The position numbers and the translations under genes are program-made. From contig CM036254.1 in assembly GCA_020698575.1 (NCBI GenBank), forward strand, positions 24,156,026 through 24,220,025: 64,000 nt of DNA. The letters are read 5' to 3'. Origin of the DNA: Bostrychus sinensis (lineage: Eukaryota > Chordata > Actinopteri > Gobiiformes > Eleotridae). Positions 34,440 to 47,139 of the stretch are shown here, in pieces. Under the pieces are notes generated by a model. It searched no databases and was not told where the DNA came from. It was given only the letters and a program-made list of their open reading frames with translations. Numbering within the stretch: the first letter of the stretch is position 1; each line of letters begins with the position of its first letter.

Positions 34440-35330
34440 CCTTCACTGATTAACAACCCACAAATCCAGGCCTGGCCACTGTGCTGCTGAGTGAGCGAGA
34501 ACATGGCAGAGGAGAAATAAGCAGGAAAACTGGAGAACTGCAGTGGTCTGTGCAAATTAAATACAGATCCAGACTGTGATTTTTATGTCAGAGAGAAGGT
34601 TAGATGAAAAATGTAGAGAAATAAACACGGTTGGGCCTCATGTTTCATTTGGCCAGTTGTACCATTAAGCAGCCCAGTCATTACATAGGAATCTGCGCAG
34701 AAAACCTGGCCCTTCCTGACAATCTTTTACTCCTCTACAACAGCAGAGTTCCAATGAAATATTAATTAAAACTGCAAGTAGTGATAAAGGGCCCTTGCAC
34801 CTCTTGAAACAGGCACACATCAGCAGAGGGGCCATGTCACCGAACCCTCTTGATCGTGTCTTGAGCTGAAGTAAATGTGTACCATGTTGTATTGTAATTT
34901 AATAATTAGAAAATTCAGTTTACACCACTTTGAAAACTCACTGTATAATATCAGCCTGGTGTTTATAAAACTTTCTGGCAGCCCAAAGTGTAACATGAAG
35001 AATATTATAACAAAAACCCTCTACCCAGCTCTGAGAGAGAGGAAGTGCTCTCGTCTCTGGCCACTGTTGTTAATATTATTTTTCATCAAATGCTTTCCTT
35101 TTTGGTGGGAACAGCGAAGCCACGTCTCTCTGCGGCCTGCGAGCTTTTACTGCTTCGATAAACAGTAAAAGAGGAAGACGGTCCGAGCCACACATGTCGA
35201 CTCAAGAACCGCCAGAATCAGAACCGTCTGGGCAGGAAGGCGCTGAAAACACAGAGCCAGTTTCACCAAAGCCACAGGATACAGCTCCGAGAGGGGAAAG
35301 GAGAGAGAGAGAGGGGGGCGCTGGACTCAA
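34440..35330. promoter_or_regulatory. candidate conserved non-coding segment(s)
   Basis: About 900 bp of complex sequence without transposon landmarks. It includes 'aatattaattaaaactgc' near 34760 (homeodomain-like) and a GC-rich stretch near 35100-35330. No coding signature. Regulatory role is conjecture. Confidence 0.25.
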
Positions 35331-35504
35331 ACCTGAAATATTACAGCTTCAAAATGGATAGAGTTCGACTGTGAACCCTCTGCTGTCTGTGTAGCACTAA
35401 TTATTTTCCTACTCATCTGCCAAAAGTAAATGTCATGTATATTTTACCAACCATGGGCCTATGTCAGAAATTTAAAGTAATTATTTTAATTTATACATGT
35501 ATCT

Positions 35505-35640
35505 TCTGCATCCAAGCTTGCAGTCAGTCACATATTGATTTGGCATAGGTTTAAAGCTGGATTCCCCTCCTGATGCAACCTTTTCCATTTATCCAGGCTT
35601 GTGACCGGCTCAAAGGATACAGTACACACAAGTAGTAGAA
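35505..35640 (+). repeat. dispersed fish retroposon-like repeat, copy 2
   Basis: 'catattgatttggcatagg', then 'cccctcctgatgcaacctt' and 'catttatccaggcttg', parallel the copies at 1541, 41211, 56757 and 57893. Confidence 0.65.
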
Positions 35641-35713
35641 TGATGGGGTATAGCTCAGATGTAAATGTGTAAGCTGAAAGAAACTAAAACTTGATGGCCT
35701 CAGTTTAATGGCG

Positions 35714-35745
35714 GGTGGTCTTAATGTTATGCCTGATCGATGTGT
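35714..35745 (-). mobile_element. DNA transposon terminal fragment
   Basis: 'ggtggtcttaatgttatg', then 'cctgatcgatgtgt', is the reverse-complement counterpart of the terminus at 13209. Confidence 0.55.
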
Positions 35746-35749
35746 TAGG

Positions 35750-36790
35750 TCTATGTGTCCTCTTTTTTTGGGAAACTCTACCTCTGGATCTATCACTAAG
35801 AAACCTGGTGCTCCTTGGTGTGATTGGTGGCTGAGACAGATGGGGTAAGACTTCAGAGACAAAGGCAGAGACGGTGAAGCGTAACCAGCTTTATCCCGAA
35901 CCACTGCCCCAGAACAGCCTTACCATCCCGGGACATTACCATCACAAACTGGTGTCGCTCACAAGACATATTCATTATCCCACTTTAAGATAACTCCCCA
36001 CGTGGGACGCTTTTACTAAATACATTTTACATTTTTTTGAGGGAGTAAATTTAACTGCTGTGATTATCTCATCCTGTGACAGAAAGCCGCTCTGTGCGTC
36101 CCTCCCACAAGGTTTTCTCTTAATTCACGCTTGGATCTTTAACGTGTCTGGAAGTGTGGTGCACGCTGGCTTTAGTCTCTATTTAAGGCTTGGAACCTGA
36201 TATCAGTTGCACTGTCAACAAAGCTTTAATATCTGTGAATGCAACAATGCCACGTTTCAAAATAAATTTAAATAAATGGCATAAATAATAATAGGAAGAA
36301 TACAAGTGGTGGTCACACTTCATGCATGGTCTCTCAAGCATCTTTTTTAAAGGAAGCATATGAAGCATATCGCAGCCTTAAGGTTTACACATGAATGATC
36401 CTGAACTTTTGTTGTTATAATATTTTAAACAATACACAAAATAACTGCATAAATAGGGGTTAAAACTGACCAACAGTTTGCTTGGACATAAGATATATAT
36501 CTTCTCAAGCGCTACCACAATTTATAAAAACTATCTGCCTGAAGCCTTGCAAAGTACACTTTAAAGTAGATAGCAGTAGTCTGTCCAAGTAAAAAGCACA
36601 CTGAGTTCCCAGTTGCCAAAGGTGGCCACATGCAGCTAAAATGGTAAACAACCTGTCTCTAGATTTCTTTGTAATACTGTATGTTCATTTTACAGAAATC
36701 CCCAAAACTAGTGACATCTGCCTTTGCTCTATAACCCACTGCATAATATTTTAGACTGTGATTTATTTTCCACCTCAGTATCAATCAGCA
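35750..36790. other. intergenic sequence, nothing recognised
   Basis: No exon, element end or tandem repeat identified. Confidence 0.35.
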
Positions 36791-36796
36791 CACTAG

Positions 36797-37095
36797 TGAA
36801 AAGTCCTGTTGACATCCAACATAATGACCACTTTCAAACAAACCCACTTTTTCCACAAGTCTTTGTACAACTGGCTTCTGCTGCTGTCCCCGTTCAGAAA
36901 TAACCACAGAGCTGCTCATAATACTGCATATTCTGGTTTTATGACAAAACTGGCAAGAATCCTCCCTGTTTGTTTTGCTCACAGGTCAGTGGTGCACTGC
37001 TTAGGTCCCGCCCTTCATTTCTCTGATTAGTGTTACTCTACCTGTCATTGTTCCACCCATAGAAATACATTTTAAGCAAAGGGAGACCAGACTAA
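36797..37095 (-). mobile_element. second, truncated copy of the 50844-51464 MITE
   Basis: Aligned with the reverse complement of 50855-51145 it shares 'aaagtcctgtt', 'catgaccac.ttcaaacaaac'-type, 'ctgctgtccccgttcagaaa', 'acaaaactggcaa' and 'atttctctgattagtg' blocks. Translations of the two copies look alike only because the DNA is repeated. Terminal repeats are lost here. Confidence 0.7.
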
Positions 37096-37099
37096 GTAA

Positions 37100-39960
37100 T
37101 AAGCTCATGTAAAGCAATGTGAAAGTGGGGAGTTATTCTAAAGTGTTACAGTATTATGCATTAATATTATCTTAATACAATATAGCAATGCCATTACTGA
37201 CCTTGGAAAAAAGTGCAAGCAATATCTGTCCTTACCATGGCTGTAGATTCTGTTAACACGTATGGACAGGTACAAATTTGTGTACAAGACAGAAATATGA
37301 CTTTCAATTGCATGCTCTTCAACTGACACAATCCTAATCTGTCTTGAATAACATTTTCCTCTATAATACACGTGCGTTGGCTTCTCTGTTGTGGTTAAAT
37401 GTTTGTTTCAACAAGAATTTTCAATTATCAGCTGGTTCCACTTTGATTGGCTTGTAACTAATAATTTGCATGCATCAAATATATTTTCTCTGCAACACAA
37501 AACCTGTTCCTGCTTAAAAAAATACATTATTTTCATCCAAGGCCAGTTTCATTTTGATTCATGAGCCGCTTTCAGCAAATGCTCTACAAACAGCAGACTA
37601 TCAATGTCCTATTAAGTAAAAGTGACAATAGGATGTTATGTATCCATTTGAAACCAGTGTAACATTAACCTTTGAATAAGTTTACAGACAAACAGTAGAT
37701 CCAGTGTCACCTGACTTTACTGTAGGCAGACAAAAAGACACAAGATACTTATTTGGAATAAAACTGCTATCATTTACATGGAGGTTAAGGGCAGTGATAG
37801 TGAATGGGTGGGTCCCACAGCTGACTGACAGACCAGTCCATCCTCACTGCCAATAGGGAGGAAAAATAAGTCATGTTTGTAATAAAAGTCTGTTGACCCT
37901 TCAGCGAATTCATGAAACCCAAACCAGGCCATATTTAGTCAGCAAAAAGTTTTGGTGGGAATAGGGAGGATCCTGCTCCAAATCTCCATTTTCCCCCTGC
38001 AGCCATCATCATCTACGGGATGTGTTCTCAACAGCTCAAAACACAACTGTAAGTCAATAGGAATAGCGTGAGATATTTTAGGTCTGTGTCGTTGCCTGCT
38101 GCCCCGGGGCATGTGTGTCGTTGTGCCTGTGGGGAGGGGTGAGGAGGGGAGTAAAGGGAGAGTGACTGTCCCACCACCCATCGACCCGTTGGAGCAGATT
38201 TAGCATGGTGCATTCCTGCTTTTCAAAGACATGCTGCTCATGAGTAGACGAGGTGGAGTCGCTGGCACCGTGCCCACACTGCGCCCCACCCCTCACCGGA
38301 CGCCTGTCTGACATGGGCCATGGGATGGGAAGAAAAAAAATGTTCTAAAAGTCTCCAATACATTCTCACATTGCAACTAGAAAGCTGCAATTTAAGGAGC
38401 CAAAAGTATATACTGTATACAAATAAAAAAACATGCACATTCCACATCATATAATCCAGCCACAAGCCAGGGGCTATATTATACAAAATTAACTTGTCTA
38501 TGCTTTCTACCACATTATAATGTTACCTCATCAAAACCATGCCTGGGGTTGTGTTTTGCTTCGTTCACACCTGTTTGAGTAATTTTCTATTTTCTGGCAT
38601 GGCTGCTCTGGGCCCCACCCACTCCAGGAAGCACTGACCAATCAACAAGCCCTCTACATACTGTCTGCTCTCATTTATTTATCAAAAAACAAAAAAGGTG
38701 TACAGCTCTGTTTCCACTGATTCCTCTCATGTACTTTTTATTTCAATTTTTAAGAAAGTGAAGTGGTCTTTTTCTTTGATTATATTCAAAAGACCGCAAC
38801 ACTCTGCCCTCTGCTGCCCTCTGCTGGTCTCTTCACCTGTTTCTTTATGATACCACTAGAGTACTTATTAAAAACATTTTCTTTTAGTCCAATAATGTTT
38901 TAAAGATTGGAAAATGTGCAATGCTGTTTTAGAGGTGACCACGATTGGTTTAAAAATATGAATAAAAGCATATTACATCTGTTTTAAATTCCTTCATAAT
39001 AAAGCCTAATGCCATCATCTTGCTTATAAAAATATGTTTTTGATCCCAGTGAAATTCAGATTTACAGCAGGAAAAAGTGAAACAATGAATCTTTGGGTGA
39101 TTTATTGGTCTGTTAATAAAATAACTTGTCAGTTGTTTTAGAAAAGTGTAAGCTAAAACCGATCAGTGACATTTTAATAGTATGATTATTAAACCATCTA
39201 TAGCTAAACCCTCTGCCCACTTTTTATCTAGTTCCAGACAGACAGAGCCTCTGGTATACTAATGAGGCTGTAGATTTTTCAATGTGGTTGAAGGGGTGGG
39301 TCTGGACCCTCAGTGGGACGTCTGGTGTGACAGCGCCTGTCACTCAGCCCTTCTGACAGACAGGACGGGTGTGGGAACACAGGACAGGGGCCATCCGGGG
39401 TCTTCATGGCCTAACATGGGGGTCCTTTATGGGTTCATCAAACTGTTGCTGCCCCGTCACAGTGAGCACAGGAAACAGACTGGCACATGAATGGAGAGAT
39501 CATGGCAGTGCAGGAGATGGGCCCGGGACAAAAGACACAAGGGGGTAAAGACATGAGGGAGGGGCAGAGGGGCAAATGACGGGGCAATATGAACTTGGGT
39601 TAAATAGCTTAAGTTTGATCTCAGTATTGGGAGGAACATAAGTGGGTTTCACACTTTGACATAAGAGACAATATCAATGTGAATCCAGTTCTAGCACATT
39701 AGCCATTCGTGGTCTAAACAGTGGATAAAACACTGTTGGCTGTAAGTCAGTTCCACTGTTTCACACTGCATCAGTGTTAGGCAGAGAAAATGAATGACCT
39801 GCATGATATTATATCAGTCAAAAAACATCACATACAGAGGTTTTTGCAAATCATACTGTATTAATATTAGCAATGTATTTCAAATGTTCAGCTCCAATAT
39901 TATATTATATATTAATATAATATATTATGCTATATAATACTCATGACAGATCAGTTAGTG
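37100..39960. other. intergenic sequence; complex patches at 37980-38320 and 39220-39560
   Basis: Both patches are GC-richer and open in several frames with no protein motif. Between them lies AT-rich DNA. A perfect or near-perfect AT palindrome surrounds 39900-39935. Confidence 0.35.
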
Positions 39961-39962
39961 CT

Positions 39963-40290
39963 CTCACCTCCTTATTCAGTTTTATTTATACAGCCCAGTA
40001 TCACAACAACAGTCTCCTCAAAAGGCTTTACAAACAGTTAATCAAACATAAACACACAATCAAACAAACAATAACTAAACTAAACAGACCCAGGACATCC
40101 CCTGTCCTTAGACCCGTCCTTCTCGGTAAGGAAAAACTCCTAAAAAAAAACAGCTGTGGGGGGAAAAAAAGAAGAAAAAACCTTATGGAAAAACCTTAAG
40201 GAGAGAGCTTCTCTGGTGGATGAATGTGAGAGTGAGGCTCTAGGCTCCAGTACCTGTGACCCCTAATGGGAATAAACTAAAGAAGATGAC
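39963..40290 (+). repeat. dispersed fish repeat ('ttcagttttatttatacagc' type)
   Basis: Ordered landmarks: 'cagttttatttatacagcc', 'agtatcacaac', 'ggaaaaactcct' and 'ccttaaggagagagc', then 'ctccagtacctgtgacccc'. This is a common fish interspersed repeat. The lysine-rich conceptual peptide over it is meaningless. Confidence 0.65.
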
Positions 40291-40299
40291 TGAATGAAT

Positions 40300-41205
40300 G
40301 AAGCGTAATCAACATTCCATAATAATAATAATGTGTCTCAGTATTGTGTCATATGAGGAAATGTGCGGTAATTTGTTGAGCTTTTTTTCACAAATGGTAG
40401 CATCACATCAGTTAAAATAATGTGCATTAACAAAGAAGTAGTACACTACAGAAAATTGTTATGAACAGAAATGGCTTTACTGCCTGCCATTTCCAGTCAT
40501 GTAAAACCAATCTGTGGTAACATTCTTTGATAAACCGCTTGAACCAATGTAATGCTCTAACAGCTGTAATTATGTGTTGCATGTTATTTGCTCCTAAAGT
40601 TTCTGAGCTGCAGGTTAAATGTGATGCCTATAAATCAGCCTTTTGTGGTGTGAGCTGCTGTGGCCGCCAGCGGAGTACAGTATTGGTAAACAGATCATGT
40701 AGCATTGCAGCAGCAGTGACGAGGACTTGCACAGAGATAGGCCAGTGATAGAGACGGATGGTAAAAGTTAGAGGAGGGAGGGGGTGTTTAAACATGGTAA
40801 CAGGGAAATCTGAAAGCATCTGTGGACAGGTCTACCAGGACTGGAGATCCATGTAAAATGTAAGAGGTATGTTGGAATGAATTGTCTGTAATGAATAATG
40901 TCAAGAGCTGGGGAAGAGACTGCTGCAAAGTGGAATTAATGCATAAGTAAGTGGTGTTTTCTATATCACAAAGATAGCACAGTTCTTTGCAGTTATCGTC
41001 TAAAACCAAAGCACTCGCTAAAAGTGATACTATTTTTTTAGGACTTTAAAACATGCAGCAAACTGTGTTGCATAAATATTCATTGTTTTAAAGATGTGAT
41101 GTAAATGTGGATTGATGTGATGGGCTCTGGCAAGCTACTCTGTGTTTTCATGAAGTATTAGTGTGACCTGTCAGCCCAAGTTACAAAAGAGGCTCACTAT
41201 TATTC
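40300..41205. other. intergenic sequence, nothing recognised
   Basis: Mostly unstructured AT-rich DNA with one slightly richer block near 40600-40760. Confidence 0.35.
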
Positions 41206-41210
41206 AAGGT

Positions 41211-41300
41211 AGGTTTTATGCCAGATGCCCTTCCTGACACAACCTTTTTCATTTATCCAGGCTTGAGACAGGCAGGAAGCATACACTGGTAATTGTTTCA
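41211..41300 (+). repeat. dispersed fish retroposon-like repeat, copy 3 (fragment)
   Basis: 'ttttatgccagatgccc', 'ttcctgacacaacc' and 'catttatccaggcttg'. Only the right half of the family is present. Confidence 0.65.
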
Positions 41301-42640
41301 TTAAGATGAAATATGAACCAAATTACAAAATTGTATGAGATTTTTTCTTTTTCACTTTTTCATAGTAAATGTAAGGCATGGTACTTATATGACATTCTGT
41401 AACAATACTGGAGGTGATCAAGATTAAAATTCCTTACATTCCTGACCATAAACATAGTCACTTTTACACAGCGCATCTGTCAAAGGTTCACCTTAAATCA
41501 CTTTTACAAACCTGAGAAACACTGTTATGATGCCTGTTATCTCTGACTAAGGATTATTTTTTTGGTTTTACTGTCCAGGTTACACAAAGCCTGGCTCTGT
41601 ATTTGTCAGCTAAGAACATATGTGCTATCATACAAACAACCTCTATCCAAATCCTCCATCTTGTTTCCTTCAAGAATCTCCATAAATCATGCATTGAGAC
41701 TGAGCTTGCCCTTTTATGTAGGGCTTATTTCTCTGTGACAGATATGGTAAAGAATAACAGGAGACGTCCCCATGGAGATGAGCATCAATCTCCTTCAAAA
41801 CATATGGAGCCCAAAACATTTATACTGCCACAACCTCTGACCTCTATAACATGTTTTAGGGGCCTCCTCCTCCTCCTAGATCCAGACGTGTTTATGATCC
41901 CGACAGGGCTTGGTCCAAAGAAAACTGGGACTTTATACACGACATTCCTCAAATACGAAACCTGGCACTTAAAAACAGACAGAGTGGAGATAAAGAGATG
42001 GAAATGTCTCCTATGATCTTATATCAGGAGGATTACAGCCACTTTCCCTTCACTAAAGTGTCTGGTTTGAGCTGAAGTGCTGTTCATCTGCCCCAAGGTC
42101 ACGCCACTGTCAGAGCAAGACATTTAATCATTTATCATGGCACTCTTTCGTGTTTTAGGAGATTTATTACAATGGGACACTGCTTAAAGATTGACACTAT
42201 TTGAAAAAACAATACAACCAATCAGAGAATCAAAGCATCACAAACACTGCTCCATAGGGTGTTTCACAGCACCATCTGGGAGGGCTCTGGTTGAGAGTGT
42301 TTGCAAAGGGAGAGACTTTCAGTAGAAAATTAGATGATTAGATGAAACTACCAGACAAGATGGATTTTCTTGAGTTTGAGAACTTACAGAATCCAGCTTG
42401 CTGCACATGATAAAAATCCATCACATTTTAGACAATTTTAGGGATGATAGATCTGAATGGAAAGGGTTTCGGAACCATCAATCACAATCTTGGCAAAAAA
42501 GTGACCCTAACACTAACCCTAACCCAAGTCAAATGTAAGGATCTGAACTCTTCTCTTTAGTTGATAAGGATCCTTTTCCCTTGGATCCAAGCTGCCATTG
42601 TCATAGCCAGTCAGTTAGTTGTATTATGCACACAGAGAAG
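41301..42640. other. intergenic sequence with a telomere-like patch
   Basis: A short degenerate (CCCTAA)n run at 42503-42525 is the only repeat noticed. Other sequence is unremarkable. Confidence 0.35.
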
Positions 42641-42645
42641 TTTAA

Positions 42646-43075
42646 TTGGTGTTTGTCAGTACTAGTGTGGGCCCATCTGCCGCCACTGGTATCCGGGCCT
42701 ACTGTTTTTCTGGGGGCGGGGGGTATGGGCAAAGCGCCTGTGGCATAGTCTATTTCAATGGGCCGGGGCGGCTGAGCTACAGAGAGCTGAGCACGGTGGG
42801 CCCCATGGCTAATCTGCTAATGTATTCCAGAGGTCAGGAGGGTTTCACACCAAATCAATGCAGGGATTTACACAGCTTTCCCCAGGAATGTGCCCCATCC
42901 GCACTCCGCTTCAGGGAAAACATCCACCTCTGCTCGGCCAGGACAGCCAATTTTCCGCAGCATTTAACCACAAAACAAGGAAGCAACGATAGAAAAGAAG
43001 AGATTCTCCTCTCACTTTTTATATGTCAACCAGCAGCAAACAATAGCAAAGGCAGCTGTGGCTTGGAGAAGTATT
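42646..43075. promoter_or_regulatory. candidate conserved non-coding element
   Basis: A GC-rich complex island with a + strand frame open for 163 codons, the longest ATG-initiated frame of the window. The peptide lacks any domain I recognise, has no splice boundaries, and runs into a retroposon fragment at 43085. It contains 'ggctaatctgctaatgtatt' (paired TAAT cores). I read it as regulatory or chance, not protein-coding. Confidence 0.3.
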
Positions 43076-43084
43076 GGGTCACCA

Positions 43085-43145
43085 CCACTGCGAATCATCT
43101 GCCTCCATCTAACACCATCCCCTCTGACACCAACTAACAACACAA
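43085..43145 (+). repeat. retroposon-like repeat fragment
   Basis: 'gcgaatcatctgcctccat', then 'ctaacaccatcccctc' and 'tgacaccaactaac', matches the left half of the family seen at 1541 and 56757. Confidence 0.55.
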
Positions 43146-43834
43146 ACAAAAGCAATGGAAGTGTTGGAGACCTAATGATTTAGCATCAAGAATAGAGAGT
43201 TCAGTGACATCGGGATGAGTAGTGACGTAACCACGGCCTTTACATATGGATGGAAAGGTGTTTTTTACAGTGTATCTCGTGTAATCTGAACTGACCGTGA
43301 AGACATCTCAGTACCTTCAAGTCAGGGGAAGATGCAAGACTTTAATATATCAAGCCCCGAGTCCCAATAGAGAGACTATGTGCAGCTGCAACCTCTTCAT
43401 GTCTCATAAGAAGAGGCTCTGAAGCTCAAAGGCTGCTTTTAACTTGTAAAGGTCAAACGATATGAGCCACAGAAAGGCATCACGCAGTTCGACAGATGAG
43501 TCAGGCATAACTCTTAAGTCAGACCTGCAAAAGATGAAAAATGAGATAAGACGGCTGGTGCTGTGAAGATTATTATATTCCATTATACATAAATACATTG
43601 CCAATATTTTTTTTGCTGTTTTTCTGTAGCCGACACTGGAATAGGTCAAGGTTTTTTACTCCCAGATTCAATGTTGACAAGCGTTGTAGACTGACATCCC
43701 TTACTGAATTGAAACCAGGCCCACTGTATCCAAACCAAGCTTGTATGCAAAGCTTACTGTCATTGTAATCATCTCTTTATTAAAATCCTTAATAACTAGA
43801 AGCTCCAGGAGACAGTGAGAGCATTTGGCCTTAT

Positions 43835-43935
43835 CTCGCAATGGTAAAGATATAGTGCCCAGACCTTGACTCAAAACATAGATCTTCTAGTTTGGGGGAA
43901 GATGCTATATGCATTGAGCCAATTAAATGTTACGG
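43835..43935 (-). repeat. tRNA-like SINE fragment, minus strand
   Basis: 'agatcttctagtttggggg', then 'aagatgctatatgcattg', parallels 'agatcttctagttcagggg' with 'taaatgctctttccattg' at 49904-49940. Read on the minus strand the latter contains an A-box-like 'tggttcaatggaaagagc'. Confidence 0.45.
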
Positions 43936-44139
43936 AATTGAATAAAACTAAGCATTTGTTTCTTTGCTTATTCTTATAGTTGGAGTGTGTATCTTTGGCT
44001 CGATCTCACAATGGCCTAGAAATTCCTGGGTTCAGACACGGCTCCAGACCCACACCAGAAATAAATTATTTTGTCCGTACCATATTACCGAACTGTTCTG
44101 AAAATGTTAATAAAAGCAGTGAAGATGTTTTTTTTTCAC

Positions 44140-44140
<1 letters not shown>

Positions 44141-44172
<32 letters not shown>
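44141..44172. repeat. (TTA)n microsatellite
   Basis: About ten uninterrupted ATT units, directly visible. Confidence 0.95.
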
Positions 44173-44174
44173 TT

Positions 44175-45220
44175 AAAAATGTAAAAAAAAAAAAGTAATA
44201 AAAACTGCATACTGCACATCAAAATATTTTTCCCACACTTTTGCCATACAGATACAAGCCTTAAATACATTCTGACTCCTTGTAAGATCAGATGTAGCCT
44301 AACCTTTGCCCATTATCTTTTCATATTATTGTAGTGCGTACCAAAGCCAGCAGAGTGTTAATGGATTGTGTGAGTGTCCCGATGACCTGGTATTGTGTTG
44401 TATGTGTTTGTATGTGTGAGTCTTGTTAAAAGTGAAGGGTGGGTCTGGGTCAGGAGGATTGGGGCGGTAACAGGCTACGGGGCTCGTCACCACTCACCCT
44501 TGTCCTGTCAAAGAGGACACATGGCTCGTGTCCCTGTAACAGACCCCCTCTCCACAGGCCCACAGTGCACCCACCAGTCCAGCGCCCCGTATACAGATGG
44601 TGTCCATCCTGACGCTGTTCTAACACAACAAATTTGTATAAATGCACATGCGTCTACTGTCTTTCAACATCACCTTGTTGTCTTAAATGATACATAACAT
44701 TGAATACATAGATACTGCATATTGGAACCAGTTGCACAAAAACACAGAAGGTTTGAATAAAAACAAAATAAAACAAAACAATGATTTGCTATGTATCCGG
44801 TCTTTTACATACAAATGACACTAACCACATCCTCAGTGTGTTTTCAGTGTGACTGTGGGCAGCTCCTCTTACCACAGAAGAAATATTACCCATGCTAAAA
44901 TACTGTTTAGATATTTGTGTTGTTGTAGTCACGTAAACAAGTGTAGGGTCCAGACTGTCTGGGGCTGTGTTGGTCCCAATCAAACACATGTGGTACTGCA
45001 GTATGACAACAACTCCTGGGTCTAACAGAAGAAGTTTGGTATTTTGCAGAAGATACAAAATAGTTTCTGTAAAATAATATGTATAATGATTATTTATCTG
45101 TCTAAAAATGGAACATATGTACAGTTAATTTGAAAAAACTGGCTTGAACAAAAAGCTGTAGTTGGAGTCAATATTTGTGCTGTGGCTCTGAGAGAGTTTC
45201 CTGTTAAATTAATCATTATG
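44175..45220. other. intergenic sequence, nothing recognised
   Basis: Positions 44440-44640 are GC-richer and open on both strands without motif. No element ends found. Confidence 0.35.
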
Positions 45221-45224
45221 TTTC

Positions 45225-45445
45225 TTCAGTGTGTGTTTGCTCTTCAGGAGTTTGTGTTCTCGGTGAAGGTGCCCTTTTTGTCATTCTGGACCAGACTCTT
45301 TTGCCTTTACTCCCTGAAAGTGTTTCCCGTCGGCAGCTCTCTAAACCCTGGTTAATGTTTCCTCAGTGATGGATTTGGGGCTCTTTCTGAGTATCGCTCA
45401 ATGAAACTGCAGCTGATGTGGATTATTAGCAAATCAGGTTTTAAG
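45225..45445. promoter_or_regulatory. candidate conserved non-coding element
   Basis: Complex sequence of balanced composition bounded by AT-rich DNA, without repeats. It ends in 'gtggattattagcaaatc' (homeodomain-type ATTA). Inference only. Confidence 0.2.
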
Positions 45446-45449
45446 AGTG

Positions 45450-46715
45450 GAGCACAACTTGGGCTCTTTAAGCTAAACCTTAGGGTGCTATGGTTTTACC
45501 TCAATGTTCATTTATTTTGTTTTCAACGACTAAAACCCTGGCTGTTGTTAAGCTTTTCCTAGTGTTTTTATTCATGGCCATAGACATTGTGTATTTGTTT
45601 TGCCTAACAATTGATTATGTTCATTTACGTGGGTCATATTATTTAAGTAATTGTCATCATTGCTCAATTCATTGATGCAAATAACATTGCCCTTCACCCA
45701 AATGTTAATTACTTTTTGATTAGCATGGCCCTGATGGACACGGAAAGGAAATACAACAGTGGCCCAGGTGGGTCACTTCTAGACCCTGAGTAGTATATAA
45801 AAGAAATAAAACCTCACTTCTAACTGTAGAAAAACTCTATTGTTACATTGACAACCATTTCTTTCTGACATGGCACAAAATTCTAGTTTGTATGGTAACC
45901 TTATTTTAGCTTAGCTTGAACACACACTGAGCATTATGATTAATAGAGAACAGTATTTCTCTTCCTTCTATAGGCTGCTGAAAATGTATGATGAAAGTGA
46001 CAATAAAAGCACTGAACTAAGGGCAGACAAAAAATGTTGTTACTATGCAGATTTTGTTGGTGTGGTAGGATAAAAACAGAAAGATTATGAAACTACTCAC
46101 TAAAATAAATAATCAGGTTCAACATTTGTGATTTTTTCTTTTGGATATTTCTTATGAAAATAGCATCTAACCTGCACTGGCTCCTGTCCCCATCACAGAG
46201 TGTGGCATTATCACATTCTACAATCTAAAAACAATCAACAGAGAGCAGGATTGCAACTTGACATCGGTGGTCACACAAGCAATTTTCAGGAAAACAATGG
46301 AGTAATTTAGGATGTAAACTACTCAAGCTAGCATTCACACAAAAGTATTCTAATACTTTAGAGTGACAAAGCAGTTAAAAGAGTTGTTTCAAAGCTGTGA
46401 CCAATGCTACTCTATGGTATTTTGCTGTGTGACTACTCACGAGGCAGATTCATGGCTCAACGCTCGTTTCATGACGTAGGTTCCTGATTTCATTCCCGTG
46501 ATGTCATAGAATTCTAAATTGAGCAGGGTCAGTATCTGCTGCTAAAGACTCAAAATGCAACTGTCTTGGTGTGGTTTATGGCTAACTTCACTTCAATTAC
46601 TGGGTTTATTCACATGAAACAAAACTGACACAAAGTTCAAAGTCGTGAATGCAACCTATAACAACCAATAACACCTGCCATCCAATCAGAAAACAGTATT
46701 GGAGGAGCAAAATAA
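45450..46715. other. intergenic sequence; SINE-like patch at 46435-46510
   Basis: 'ggcagattcatggctcaac' and 'aggttcctgatttcattccc' resemble SINE A and B boxes. Nothing else recognised. Confidence 0.35.
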
Positions 46716-46718
46716 AGT

Positions 46719-46941
46719 CAGTGATTCTCAACTGGTGGGTAAGCACCCAAAAGTGGGTTGAGGGGGTTTGATTGTACTTTTGTGTTCCACTTACTGGATG
46801 CCTTAATATTGTTTTAATGAAATTACATGGTGAAATAGATTTTAATATTTGCACCATAATATCGAAGTAAAATAACTTTGGAAAAATGAAATGATAAGGA
46901 ATATTATTGTGGTCCATAACCAGATCAGTTGAGAACTACTG
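46719..46941. mobile_element. hAT MITE with both ends
   Basis: Left end CAGTGATTCTCAACTGGTGG and reverse-complemented right end CAGTAGTTCTCAACTGATCT are terminal inverted repeats. Flanks AATAAAGT (46711-46718) and CACAAAGT (46942-46949) agree at six of eight bases, fitting an aged 8-bp hAT duplication. It is 223 bp with no coding capacity. The terminal sequence recurs at 1938-1977. Confidence 0.8.
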
Positions 46942-47139
46942 CACAAAGTTGCTTCAAGGTAATTTAAAAAAAATCTCATTCTATGTCTAAAAACTTTTGT
47001 TATATTTAAAATCTCTACTATTCTCCCTTCTAGTCTACTTAACATAAATACTCTGCACAAACAGCTGTGTAAAATATGCTGGTACTGCTACTTGCATTCA
47101 ATACGGCTGTGAAACTCCTCCTACCCCCCACCTCTGAGT

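Noticed and set aside
36809..37030. Similar peptides from 36809-37030 (+) and 50914-51186 (-) suggesting a gene family
   Set aside because: The similarity is at DNA level across a non-coding MITE with terminal repeats. No domain is present.
42503..42525. Interstitial telomere repeat
   Set aside because: Only a few imperfect CCCTAA units. Too short to mean a fusion or healed break.
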